Positions 46,027 through 54,912 of a DNA stretch of 64,000 bases are shown one piece after another; the first letter of the stretch is position 1, and each line of letters starts with the position of its first letter. The position numbers were made by a program, and so were the translations under genes. The notes beneath the pieces were generated by a model, which was given only the letters and a program-made list of their open reading frames with translations, was not told where the DNA came from and made no database searches. The DNA is from Paracoccaceae bacterium (GTDB lineage Bacteria; Pseudomonadota; Alphaproteobacteria; Rhodobacterales; Rhodobacteraceae). The stretch lies in contig JAHRYM010000001.1 of the NCBI GenBank assembly GCA_020622085.1, forward strand, positions 867,117 to 931,116. The letters run 5' to 3'.

Positions 46027-47811
46027 TCAGACCGCGCCTTGCTGCGGGCGCATGTCCTTCTTGTCGATTCCGGCGACGACGACGGGCTTCTTCATGGCGT
46101 CGCGGCGGAAGGGCTCGCCCAATTCCTGATTGAGCAGGACTTCGATGAAGGTCGTTTCCTTGTGCTTCATCTGGCGCTCCACAGCCTTGCGCAGTTCATC
46201 CGTCAGCTCGCTGGTCGAGCGGACCTGCACGCCATGGGCGCCGCAGGCCCGGGCGATCGCGGCATAGGAGGTGTCGCGGTCAAGCTCGGTGCCGACGAAG
46301 TTGTTGTCATACCACAGCGTCGTGTTGCGCTTTTCCGCGCCCCACTGGTAGTTGCGGAAGACCACCATGGTGATCGCCGGCCAGTCCTCGCGGCCGCAGG
46401 CCGTCATCTCGTTCATCGAGATGCCGAAGGCGCCGTCACCGGCAAAGCCGATGACCGGGACATCGGGGCAGCCGATCTTGGCGCCGAGGATCGACGGAAA
46501 GCCATAGCCGCAAGGGCCGAAAAGCCCAGGCGCCAGATATTTCCGTCCCTTCTCGAAGGCCGGGTAGGCGTTGCCGATGGCGCAGTTGTTGCCGATGTCG
46601 GACGAAATGATCGCATCCGCCGGCATCGCGGCCTGGATGGCACGCCAGGCCTGCCGCGGGCTCATCAGATCCTTGTCGCGCGCGCGCGCCTCCTCGTTCC
46701 AGACGGTGCCGGGATCGTCCTGTTCGTGATCGAGGCTCGACAGTTCCTGTGCCCAGCGCGACTTGGTCTGCGCCACCAGCGCCTTGCGGTCGGCCCTGCC
46801 GGCATCTCCGGCCGTTGCCGACAACTGCGCGAGGATGCCGCGCGCCACCTTGCCGGCATCGCCCTCGATCCCCACGGTGACCTTTTTCGTCAGGCCGATG
46901 CGGTCGGCGTTGATATCGACCTGGATGATCCTGGCCTCCTTCGGCCAATAGTCGATGCCGTAACCCGGCAGGGTCGAGAACGGGTTCAGCCGGGTGCCCA
47001 GCGCAAGAACGACATCAGCCTTGGCGATCAGCTCCATCGCGGCCTTCGAGCCGTTGTAGCCAAGCGGCCCCACGGCCAGCGGATGCGATCCGGGGAAGCT
47101 GTCGTTGTGCTGGTAGTTAGAGCAGACCGGGGCATCCAGACGCTCGGCCAGCCGGGCAAGATCGGGAATCGCACCGGCCAGAACCACGCCGGCCCCCGAG
47201 AGGATGACCGGGAACTTCGCTTCGGACAGAAGGCGCGCAGCCTCGGCCACGGCTTCCTCTCCGCCCGCCGGGCGTTCGAAGCGCACGACCTGCGGCAGAT
47301 CGACGTCGATGACCTGGGTCCACATGTCACGCGGGATGTTGATCTGCGCGGGGGCCGATCCCCGCCAGGCCTTGAGGATCACGCGGTTGAGCACCTCGGG
47401 GATGCGGGACGGGTCGCGGACCTCTTCCTGATAGCAGACGCTGTCGGTGAAAAGGCGCATCTGTTCCATTTCCTGGAAGCCGCCCTGACCGATGGTCTTG
47501 TTGGCCGCCTGCGGCGTGACCAGAAGCATCGGCGTGTGGTTCCAGTAGGCGGTCTTCACGGCAGTGACAAAGCCGGTCACGCCCGGTCCGTTCTGGGCGA
47601 TGGCCATGGCCATCTTGCCGGTCGCGCGGATGAAGCCGTCGCACATCAACCCGCCATTTGTCTCATGGGCGCAGTCCCAGAAGGTGATACCCGCCTTCGG
47701 GAACAGGTCCGAAACCGGCATCATTGCCGAGCCGATGATGCCGAAGGCATGTTCGATCCCGTGCATCTGAAGCACTTTGACAAAGGCTTCCTCGGTCGTC
47801 ATCTTGACCAT
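46027..47811 (-). CDS. xsc: sulfoacetaldehyde acetyltransferase
   Basis: A 594-residue thiamine diphosphate enzyme that turns sulfoacetaldehyde and phosphate into acetyl phosphate and sulfite. The start MVKMTTEEAFVKVLQMHG, then HAFGIIGSAMMPVSDLFP and FWDCAHETNGG are diagnostic of Xsc. The cofactor-binding segment is in GDGAFGISMNEMTACG. AAGGAG precedes the ATG. It lies between tauY and the exporter gene and is the central reaction of the cluster. Confidence 0.97.
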   Translation of the reverse strand: MVKMTTEEAFVKVLQMHGIEHAFGIIGSAMMPVSDLFPKAGITFWDCAHETNGGLMCDGFIRATGKMAMAIAQNGPGVTGFVTAVKTAYWNHTPMLLVTPQAANKTIGQGGFQEMEQMRLFTDSVCYQEEVRDPSRIPEVLNRVILKAWRGSAPAQINIPRDMWTQVIDVDLPQVVRFERPAGGEEAVAEAARLLSEAKFPVILSGAGVVLAGAIPDLARLAERLDAPVCSNYQHNDSFPGSHPLAVGPLGYNGSKAAMELIAKADVVLALGTRLNPFSTLPGYGIDYWPKEARIIQVDINADRIGLTKKVTVGIEGDAGKVARGILAQLSATAGDAGRADRKALVAQTKSRWAQELSSLDHEQDDPGTVWNEEARARDKDLMSPRQAWRAIQAAMPADAIISSDIGNNCAIGNAYPAFEKGRKYLAPGLFGPCGYGFPSILGAKIGCPDVPVIGFAGDGAFGISMNEMTACGREDWPAITMVVFRNYQWGAEKRNTTLWYDNNFVGTELDRDTSYAAIARACGAHGVQVRSTSELTDELRKAVERQMKHKETTFIEVLLNQELGEPFRRDAMKKPVVVAGIDKKDMRPQQGAV

Positions 47812-47851
47812 TGTCGTCTCCTTTTATTCTGTAAATTCCGTTAGTTGCGCG

Positions 47852-49252
47852 TCAGTTGCGTTCGTCGCGCATATGATACCAGTGATAGAGCCAGTATTGG
47901 CCGAGACGGCGGAAAGGTGTCTTCCAGCCTTCGTGCGGCAACTGGCCGGTGAAGATCGGCAGGCGCAGCTTTTCGGCCTTGCCAGCCACCATCTGCGCCA
48001 TGCGACGACCAGCCTGGGCGGAATACATGACACCGTTCCCGCCGTAGCCGAGCGCGTAATAGATGGTCTGCTTCGGGTCCGGCTGGGTGATGCGCGGCAT
48101 CATGTCATGGCTGACATCGACCCATCCCCACCAGGAATAGTCGATCTCGATGCCCTTCAGATGCGGGAACTTCCACGCCAAGCCATTCTTCAGAAGCTGG
48201 AAATGCTTGTCCATCGGCGCATCGCGGCCGGTGATCGCCGAACGCGATCCGATCTGGATGCGGCCCTCGGGCAACATGCGGTAGTAGAAGCGCAGCGTCC
48301 GCGTGTCGGTCAGCGGGCCATGGACCCTGGCGCCGATCTGCTCGATTTCGGCCGGCGTAAGCTGGCGCGTCACGCAGTTGTTGGACAGGATCGGCATCAG
48401 CCGGTCCCGGGTCAGCGGGTGAAGGTCGCGCGGCACATAGGCCGAGGTCGCCACACAGACGGCGCGCGCCCGGACGGTTCCGCCGGGGGTGCGCAGGTGG
48501 TGAACGCCATTCTTCGTTTCCCACCCCGTGACCGGGCTTGCAGGGTGCAGCTTCGCGCCCAGCTCGCGCGCCACGCGCGCATATTCGAAGGCAAGCTTCG
48601 CCGGCTGAACCGCAATCCCGTCCGGTTCCCAGCTTGCGCCATGGCATTCCATTTCGCGGATGGCTTCGGCGTGCACCTGTTCGCGCGACAGCATCCGGGC
48701 CTTGTAGCCGAAGGTGTTGTTCAGCACCTCGACCTCGGCCTTGAGCTTTGGCATCATCCAGCCCTTGTGGGCCAGGTAGTAGTGGCCGCCGTCGCAGGCA
48801 TCCACGTCAAGGCGGTGTTCGCCAAGCAGATCGCGGAAAAGCTGGAACGCCTCGCAGACCTCGGCATGCATTTCGCGCGCGGTCTCCAGACCCCAGCGGG
48901 CGATCCACTGGCTGCGCTTGAGACGCCCGGACGAGATCTGCGCCTGCCCGCCCGACCGGGATGAACAGCCCCAGCCGATTCCGTTGGCTTCAAGCACATG
49001 CGCCTTGATGCCGTGGTCCTTGGCCAGATGGATCGCGGTTGAAAGCCCGGTGTAACCCGAACCGATCACCACGACATCCACATCCATGTCGGCGGTAACG
49101 GGGCCGTCGTCCTCGGGCATCTTGCCGGCTGTGGCGATCCAGTAGGTCGGCGCATAGGCCATGTTATGGCCCGGCCCCTTGTCCATGATCGGATCGTATT
49201 TCGGATCATAGGGCTGTTGCCCTGGCGCCTGGAAGTTCGAAGAAAGGGTCAT
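47852..49252 (-). CDS. tauY: taurine dehydrogenase large subunit
   Basis: A 466-residue FAD-dependent oxidoreductase of the DadA/GlyOX group. The FAD site is VVVIGSGYTGLSTAIHLA (about residues 60-77), then LEANGIGWGCSSRSGGQ; the C-terminal FAD contact is near GYGGNGVMYSAQAG. In taurine clusters of Paracoccus and Rhodobacter the TauXY enzyme oxidises taurine to sulfoacetaldehyde and ammonium, passing electrons to a cytochrome. It lies between tauX and xsc, 40 bases before xsc. Confidence 0.9.
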   Translation of the reverse strand: MTLSSNFQAPGQQPYDPKYDPIMDKGPGHNMAYAPTYWIATAGKMPEDDGPVTADMDVDVVVIGSGYTGLSTAIHLAKDHGIKAHVLEANGIGWGCSSRSGGQAQISSGRLKRSQWIARWGLETAREMHAEVCEAFQLFRDLLGEHRLDVDACDGGHYYLAHKGWMMPKLKAEVEVLNNTFGYKARMLSREQVHAEAIREMECHGASWEPDGIAVQPAKLAFEYARVARELGAKLHPASPVTGWETKNGVHHLRTPGGTVRARAVCVATSAYVPRDLHPLTRDRLMPILSNNCVTRQLTPAEIEQIGARVHGPLTDTRTLRFYYRMLPEGRIQIGSRSAITGRDAPMDKHFQLLKNGLAWKFPHLKGIEIDYSWWGWVDVSHDMMPRITQPDPKQTIYYALGYGGNGVMYSAQAGRRMAQMVAGKAEKLRLPIFTGQLPHEGWKTPFRRLGQYWLYHWYHMRDERN

Positions 49253-49273
49253 TGGATTGGTCCCGGCTGGGGG

Positions 49274-49660
49274 TTAGCGCGCGTCCTGAAGTGGCCTGTC
49301 CTTGCGGAAGGCGTGTTTTTCCACGAGCCTGCCGTCACGGATGCGGAAGATGTCCACGCCGTCGGCCTCGATGCGCTTGCCGTCGGCACGCGTGCCCGAG
49401 AAGGTCCATTCCGACACGGCACGGTCGCCGGCAACGAAATGGCCGCGCTGGGCCCAGTGGGCGTCCTTCATGCCTTCCCACACGGCCGAGAAGGCCTGGG
49501 CGATGGCAGCCTTGCCCTCGATCCGGGTGCCGTGGACGTCCGGCCCGCCGACGGTGTAGAACACGCAGTCGTCGGCGAAGTGTTTCATCACGCCTTCGAT
49601 GTCGTGGCGGTTGAAAGCGTCGAAAGTTGCCTTCAGGTCTTCGGCGGTAAGCTGGCTCAT
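49274..49660 (-). CDS. tauX: taurine dehydrogenase small subunit (SnoaL/NTF2-like)
   Basis: A 128-residue NTF2-fold protein (AEDLKATFDAFNRHDIEGV, then MKHFADDCVFYTVGG; later GDRAVSEWTFSGTRADGKRI). TauX small subunits of taurine dehydrogenase belong to this fold. It directly precedes tauY with 21 bases between them, and follows the Usp gene. On its own the fold is not specific; the assignment rests on context. Confidence 0.85.
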   Translation of the reverse strand: MSQLTAEDLKATFDAFNRHDIEGVMKHFADDCVFYTVGGPDVHGTRIEGKAAIAQAFSAVWEGMKDAHWAQRGHFVAGDRAVSEWTFSGTRADGKRIEADGVDIFRIRDGRLVEKHAFRKDRPLQDAR

Positions 49661-49672
49661 GGTGTCGTCCTT

Positions 49673-50167
49673 TCAGTGATCTTCGGTGTAGGGCACGATC
49701 AGCGTCGGCACCTTGGCGCGGTGCAGCACGCGTTTTGCAACAGTGCCCAGAAAGCTGTGGGTCAGCCCGTGGGCATGGCTGCCCATCAGGATCATGTCCG
49801 CGGGCAGGCTTTCGGCGCGCTTGAGGATGGCGTCGGCGGCATAGCCCTGCACCACCTCGATATTGTCAACGCGGGTGCGGTTGCGCCGTTCGTCTTCGGG
49901 CATCGCGGCCCAGAAGGCCTCCTGCCGTTCGGTCAGGGCCGCGAGGGTGTTTTCCATGCGGCGGTTGATGGCCTGGTTGCGTTGGTCCGCGTCGATCATG
50001 AACATCTGGAGCGTGATGCGCGCTTCCTCGTTCATCGGTTCGAGCGCATGCATGACATGGAGCCGCGCATCGAGCGCCCGGGCCAGGCCCACCGCATAGC
50101 GGAAGGCGTGGTTCGAGGTGTTGGACAGGTCCGTGGCATAGAGGATCGTCTGGATCGGTGTCATCAT
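49673..50167 (-). CDS. universal stress protein (UspA family)
   Basis: A 164-residue protein starting MMTPIQTILYATDLSNTS and carrying the nucleotide-binding loop MGSHAHGLTHSFLGTVAKR near the end. Usp genes are common inside TRAP transporter operons; TeaD of Halomonas regulates the ectoine TRAP transporter. Here it follows tauM (overlapping the stop region) and precedes tauX, so it may tune taurine uptake. That function is inferred. Confidence 0.88.
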   Translation of the reverse strand: MMTPIQTILYATDLSNTSNHAFRYAVGLARALDARLHVMHALEPMNEEARITLQMFMIDADQRNQAINRRMENTLAALTERQEAFWAAMPEDERRNRTRVDNIEVVQGYAADAILKRAESLPADMILMGSHAHGLTHSFLGTVAKRVLHRAKVPTLIVPYTEDH

Positions 50168-50168
50168 G

Positions 50169-51509
50169 TCAGTACCCCATGACCCTTGGCAGCCAGAGCG
50201 CGATGTCCGGGAAGATCGCGATGACGGCAATGGCGATCGTGCTGGCGAAGGCGAAGGGCAGGGCGCGGAGCGAGATTTCCTCGATCGAGACGTTCGAGAT
50301 GCCCGAGGCGATGAAGAGATTCTCGCCCAGGGGTGGGGTCTGGAAGCCCACCGACAGCGTGCAGATCATCACGATCCCGAAGTGGATCGGGTCGATCCCC
50401 ACCGAATAGGCCACCGGCAGCATAACCGGCACGAGGATCATGATCGCAGCCAGCGTTTCCATGAACATGCCGACGAACAGCAGGAACCCGATGACCAGAG
50501 CCCAGATGACGTAGATGTTCTGGGTGAATGACAGCATCGCTTCGGCGATATGCGCGGGGATCTGGTTTTCCACCAGGATGCGGCCGAAGATGGTCGCGGT
50601 GAACAGCACCAGAAGCACGCGGCCCGTCAGCCAGGTTGTCGCCTCCAGAGAAGCGAAGATCTCCTTCAGCCTGATTTCGCGGTAGATGACGATGCCGACG
50701 AACAGCGTGTAGAAGATCGCCACGATGGCCGCTTCGGTGGGCGTGAACAGACCGGCGTAGATGCCGCCAAGGATGACGAACGGGGCAAGCAGCGACCAGA
50801 AGCCCTTGTAGCAGGCCTGACCGATCTTGGCGAGCGAGAGGGGTTCGCCGCCACCACGATAGCCGGCCGACCGGCAGCGGACATAGTTCATCACCAGCAG
50901 GCAGGTGGCCATCAGGAAGCCGGGCAGGAAGCCCGCGATGAACAGCTTCGAGATCGAGACGGTCTGGAACTGGCCGTATTCCGCAACTGCTTCGGCGCTG
51001 GGCTGCATGCCCATGGCCGAGATGCCGAAGATGACCATCGGGATCGAGGGCGGAATGACGATCCCGAGCCCGCCCGAGGCGGCGGTCACTGCGGCACCGT
51101 AGCCGCGGGCATAGCCTGCCTTGACCATGGCCGGAATCATCAGCATGCCGACGGCCGCAGTGGTTGCCGGGCCGGAGCCCGAGATCGCACCGAAGAACAG
51201 GCAAGCGATGACGGTGGCCGCCGAGATGCCGCCCGTGAAGGGGCCGGCCAGGCTTTCGGCCACCGTGATCAGCCGTCGCGAGATGCCTGCGGCCTCCATC
51301 AGGGCGCCCGCCAGGATGAAGGACGGCAGCGCCATCAGCGGGAAGGCCCCGACCGAGGAAAAGGCGATCTGCACCATCTTGATCGGGTTGTCGCCCAGAT
51401 ACCACATCGCGGCCAGGGCCGCGACCCCGAGACCCACCGAGATAGGCGCGCCAAGGATCAGCAGGAAGAAGAAGGTGCCGAAGAGCACCGAGACAATCGA
51501 GCTGTCCAT
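50169..51509 (-). CDS. tauM: TRAP transporter large permease (taurine)
   Basis: A 446-residue DctM-type subunit with about twelve helices. Characteristic segments are GAPISVGLGVAALAAMWYL, FLFFGAISGSGPATTAAVG, and GGLGIVIPPSIPMVIFGI. The ATG shares its A with the tauL stop (TGATG at 51509). It forms the substrate channel with TauL. The FITPTEA-like LFTPTEAAIVAI motif is in the second half. Confidence 0.92.
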   Translation of the reverse strand: MDSSIVSVLFGTFFFLLILGAPISVGLGVAALAAMWYLGDNPIKMVQIAFSSVGAFPLMALPSFILAGALMEAAGISRRLITVAESLAGPFTGGISAATVIACLFFGAISGSGPATTAAVGMLMIPAMVKAGYARGYGAAVTAASGGLGIVIPPSIPMVIFGISAMGMQPSAEAVAEYGQFQTVSISKLFIAGFLPGFLMATCLLVMNYVRCRSAGYRGGGEPLSLAKIGQACYKGFWSLLAPFVILGGIYAGLFTPTEAAIVAIFYTLFVGIVIYREIRLKEIFASLEATTWLTGRVLLVLFTATIFGRILVENQIPAHIAEAMLSFTQNIYVIWALVIGFLLFVGMFMETLAAIMILVPVMLPVAYSVGIDPIHFGIVMICTLSVGFQTPPLGENLFIASGISNVSIEEISLRALPFAFASTIAIAVIAIFPDIALWLPRVMGY

Positions 51510-52048
51510 CACGCGCGCCCTCCCTTGGCGGCTTCTGCGGCGATCGCGTCAAGGTCGACCTGATCGGGATCGCGCGGGTCGATGCCCAGAACGAGCTTCA
51601 TGTAGTTCACCTGGATGATGCGGATGGTCATCAGCGCGAAGGCGACTGGCAGGACCATGAGGACGTATTTCATCGGCCAGCCCAGCGTCTGCGCCTTCAC
51701 GAAGGGCTTCATCAGGCTGATGTATTCGATCGCGTAACGGATGAAGACGATGTTGAACGCCACCCAGAACAGATCACCCGCGGCCTCGACCCAGCGCGCG
51801 ATGCGGCGTGGCATCATGTTGATGTGAAAGGAAACCCGGTTGTGCGCATACATCCGCGCCGCATAGCTGGCGCCGAAATAGGCGAACCAGACGAACATGA
51901 AGACCGAGATTTCCTCGATCCAGGTGATCGAGTTGCCAAAGACCGTGCGCGAGACAATCTGCACGAAAAGAAGAAAGACGAAAGCAGCCAGTAGAAAGCG
52001 ACAGATATAGCTTTCCAGCTTGTCGAGATGACGCCAGAGCGGGTGCAT
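51509..52048 (-). CDS. tauL: TRAP transporter small permease (taurine)
   Basis: A 179-residue DctQ-type subunit with four helices (FLLAAFVFLLFVQIVSRTVF, then SITWIEEISVFMFVWFAYFG). The SITWIEE motif is typical of DctQ. The ATG at 52048 is chosen because the upstream extension has no homology. It connects TauK capture to TauM transport and is coupled to tauM by overlap. Confidence 0.9.
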   Translation of the reverse strand: MHPLWRHLDKLESYICRFLLAAFVFLLFVQIVSRTVFGNSITWIEEISVFMFVWFAYFGASYAARMYAHNRVSFHINMMPRRIARWVEAAGDLFWVAFNIVFIRYAIEYISLMKPFVKAQTLGWPMKYVLMVLPVAFALMTIRIIQVNYMKLVLGIDPRDPDQVDLDAIAAEAAKGGRA

Positions 52049-52121
52049 GGGGAACCTGTTGGGGTGGTGGGGGGCCAGGCAATGGGGGCCGGCCAAGGGC
52101 CAGCCCCCTGTGGCGTTCACG

Positions 52122-53132
52122 TCATTCGACGGCCGGGCGGCCGAGGGCGGCCAGCACGTTGTTCAGCACGTCCTTGCCACCGATGGTGTCGTAGAACTTC
52201 GGCCAGACGGCGGTGGTGGCCAGCTCGATGAACTCCTTTTCGCCATCGGCCGGGTCAGTGATTTCCATGCCCTTGGCGACCAGCTCTTCCTTGATCCTGG
52301 CTTCCTGATCGCGCAGGAACTGGCCAGAGGCCGCCGTCGCCTCCTTGCCGGCGTCAAGCACCTGTTGCTGTTCTTCCGGCGTCAGCGACTGGAACACCTG
52401 CTCGGAGACGATCAGCGGTTCGATCGAGAAGATGTAGCGGATGTTCGTGGCGTATTTCTGCACCTCGTAGAACTTCATGGCATTGACGGTCATGTAGGGG
52501 TTGTCCTGCCCGTCCACGACCTGCTGCTGAAGGGCCGCAAAGGTTTCCGACCAGGCCATCGGGGTCGGGTTGATGCCCCAGGACTTGTAGGTTTCGATCA
52601 TGATCTCGTTCTTCGGCGTGCGCACCACCAGATCCTTGAGGTCCGCCACGCTCGAGACCGGATGCTTGGAGTTCGTCAGCACGCGAAAGCCCGAATAGGC
52701 CCAGCCGATGATGCGCACACCGGCATCCTCGACGGTCTTGTTGACCATCTGCTGGCCGATTTCGCCCTGGGTGATCTTTTCGGCGTCCTCGAGCGAGAGG
52801 ATGACATAGGGCAGCGTCAGAGTGCCGACCGAGGGCGAGAAGGGCGTGATGTTGTTGATCGCAAGGATCGAGAAGTCGAGCGTGCCGGTGGCTGCGGCGC
52901 CGACGGTATCCTGTTCGTCGCCAAGCTGGCCGTTCAGGAACAGTTTGGCGCTGTGGGCGCCGCCGGTCTTTGCCTCGAGCGCCTTCACGAAGGCCAGGCC
53001 AAGTGCCTCCTGCGTTCCCCCGGCGCCGTCACCGACCGCGATCTTGAATTCCTTGGCATCGGCCACGCCGAAGCTCAGCGCCAGAACGGCAGCGGCAGCC
53101 ACGGAACGCAGCGCCTTTGAATAGAAGCTCAT
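52122..53132 (-). CDS. tauK: TRAP transporter substrate-binding protein (taurine)
   Basis: A 336-residue DctP-type periplasmic protein. A signal peptide (SKALRSVAAAAVLALSFGV, ending ADA) is followed by KEFKIAVGDGAGGTQEALG. The substrate-binding arginine region reads DLVVRTPKNEIMIE, and WAYSGFRVLTNSKHPV precedes it. The ATG at 53132 has GGGGAGGAA upstream. It is the first gene of the leftward taurine operon, divergent from tauR. Specificity for taurine is inferred from the cluster. Confidence 0.93.
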   Translation of the reverse strand: MSFYSKALRSVAAAAVLALSFGVADAKEFKIAVGDGAGGTQEALGLAFVKALEAKTGGAHSAKLFLNGQLGDEQDTVGAAATGTLDFSILAINNITPFSPSVGTLTLPYVILSLEDAEKITQGEIGQQMVNKTVEDAGVRIIGWAYSGFRVLTNSKHPVSSVADLKDLVVRTPKNEIMIETYKSWGINPTPMAWSETFAALQQQVVDGQDNPYMTVNAMKFYEVQKYATNIRYIFSIEPLIVSEQVFQSLTPEEQQQVLDAGKEATAASGQFLRDQEARIKEELVAKGMEITDPADGEKEFIELATTAVWPKFYDTIGGKDVLNNVLAALGRPAVE

Positions 53133-53210
53133 GGTATTCCTCCCCAGAAATTTTTTGTTTTCCAGCAACACCGGAAACACGTGCAACTTGCCGAGACTGA
53201 TTGTCGCAGG

Positions 53211-53242
53211 TTATATCCAGATTGAATTGTGTTTAGGTCCAG
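53211..53242 (-). promoter_or_regulatory. candidate TauR direct repeats
   Basis: On the minus strand CTGGACCTAA (plus 53233-53242) and CTGGATATAA (plus 53211-53220) repeat in the same orientation, 22 bases apart, two helical turns. I recall CTGGAC-type direct repeats as the site of Rhodobacter capsulatus TauR. They lie upstream of tauK and just before the tauR start. Confidence 0.7.
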
Positions 53243-53248
53243 AGAGCC

Positions 53249-54775
53249 ATGGTGCAACCTGCGCAAGGCGCTCCCCAACGCCGAGACTGGCCTCCGGGTC
53301 GAATCCCGGTAGAAGCGCTCTTTATTAACAAGAAGTTGCACGATGGCCTTCAGGTCCAGCTCTGGTCGGCACTGGTCGGGGTTCTGCTCGAATCGCGCGC
53401 CGAACCGGGGACGAAACTCCCGTCTTCGCGGGAACTGGCAGAGCATCTGGGCATTTCGCGGCTGACCGTGACGCTCGTCTACCAGGAGCTGATGGCGCAG
53501 GGGTATCTCGAATCACTGCCGCGTTCAGGCTACGTCGTGGGCAGCAATGTTCCTCATCGCCGGATGCGCCAAGACCCGCCACCATCGGCAGTCCGGCCCG
53601 TCGTCTGGGAAGACTGGCTGCGTGCGGACCTGAAACGGCTGCGCCAGATCGTCAAGCCCGCCGACTGGCGCAGCTATCCCTATCCCTTCATCTACGGCCA
53701 GCCCGACGCCCGCCTGTTCAATCATTCCGCCTGGCGGGACTGCGCCCGGCGGACGCAGGGGGCGCGGGATTTTTCGGCAATGACGGATGACCAGTATGGG
53801 CGCGACGACCCGATGCTGGTCGACTACATCTGCCGCAATACCTTGCCCCGGCGCGGCATCCGCGCCAGACCCGAAGAAGTGCTGATCACGCTGGGTGCGC
53901 AGAACGCTCTTTACCTCGCGATCGAGCTTCTGGCGCGACCCAACCGGACCGCGGTGATCGAGGATCCGGGCTATCCCGATTTTGCCGAGACGCTGCGCAT
54001 GGTGGGCATGCCGGTGCTTGCCTCGCCGATCGACGATCGCGGGCTTGATCCCGAATCCCTGCCCGCCGACACGGGGCTCGTCGTCGTCACTCCAAGCCAC
54101 AATATCCCGACCGGGCTGACCATGCCCTTCGAGCGGCGCAAGGAATTGCTTGCCGCCGCTGACCGGCAGGATTTCCTGATCATCGAGGACGATTACGAAT
54201 TCGAGATGTCCTTCCTTGCGCCGCCCGAGCCATCGCTCAAGTCGCTCGACCAGTCGGGGCGCGTGATCTACATCGGCAGCTTTTCCAAGTCTCTGTTTCC
54301 GGGGCTGCGGCTGGGCTATCTGGTCGGCCCCGAGCCCTTCATCCGCGAAGCGCGGGCGCTGCGGTCGGTGATGCTGCGCCATACGCCCGGACACATGCAG
54401 CGGGTCACGGGCTATTTCCTGGCGCTGGGCTATTATGACGCCCATGTGGTCGGGCTGCGCCGTGTCTTTCGCCGGCGCCGCGAAGCCTTGGTCGAATCGC
54501 TTGCCGGCACCGGGTTCGTCATTGCCGGGGCCGCGCGCCACGGCGGATCGAGCCTCTGGATCGAAGGGCCTGCGGGTCTCGACAGCGCGCATTTCGCCGA
54601 ACAATTGACAGGGGCCGGGGTTCTGATCGAGCCGGGGCGGCCGTTCTTTGCCAATCCGCCGGAACCCTGCCGGTTTTTCCGCATGGGTTATTCCTCGATC
54701 GCGGAAGGCGAGATCCGCGCCGGCGTTGCCGTGATGGCGGCGGAACTGGCACGGATCACGCGGCAGGGGTCTTGA
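53249..54775 (+). CDS. tauR: MocR-type GntR/aminotransferase regulator of taurine genes
   Basis: A 508-residue regulator with an N-terminal GntR winged helix (PGTKLPSSRELAEHLGISR, LTVTLVYQELMAQGYL) fused to a fold-type I aminotransferase domain. The PLP lysine is in GSFSKSLFPGLRLGY, with VTPSHNIPTG and IEDDYEFEM as further cofactor motifs. In R. capsulatus TauR activates taurine genes and needs taurine and PLP. It is divergent from tauK, with repeats between them. Confidence 0.92.
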   Translation: MVQPAQGAPQRRDWPPGRIPVEALFINKKLHDGLQVQLWSALVGVLLESRAEPGTKLPSSRELAEHLGISRLTVTLVYQELMAQGYLESLPRSGYVVGSNVPHRRMRQDPPPSAVRPVVWEDWLRADLKRLRQIVKPADWRSYPYPFIYGQPDARLFNHSAWRDCARRTQGARDFSAMTDDQYGRDDPMLVDYICRNTLPRRGIRARPEEVLITLGAQNALYLAIELLARPNRTAVIEDPGYPDFAETLRMVGMPVLASPIDDRGLDPESLPADTGLVVVTPSHNIPTGLTMPFERRKELLAAADRQDFLIIEDDYEFEMSFLAPPEPSLKSLDQSGRVIYIGSFSKSLFPGLRLGYLVGPEPFIREARALRSVMLRHTPGHMQRVTGYFLALGYYDAHVVGLRRVFRRRREALVESLAGTGFVIAGAARHGGSSLWIEGPAGLDSAHFAEQLTGAGVLIEPGRPFFANPPEPCRFFRMGYSSIAEGEIRAGVAVMAAELARITRQGS

Positions 54776-54912
54776 CCGATCGAGCGGGGTTGCGAAAACG
54801 GCAGGGCACGGGCGTCGCGCTTGCGCTTGTTGCCGCAGATCGGTGCAATTTTCCGGGCTTGCCTTTCCCATCTGCCCGCTGCTCTGTGAGGGCAGTCAGG
54901 CAGGAACAGCGC

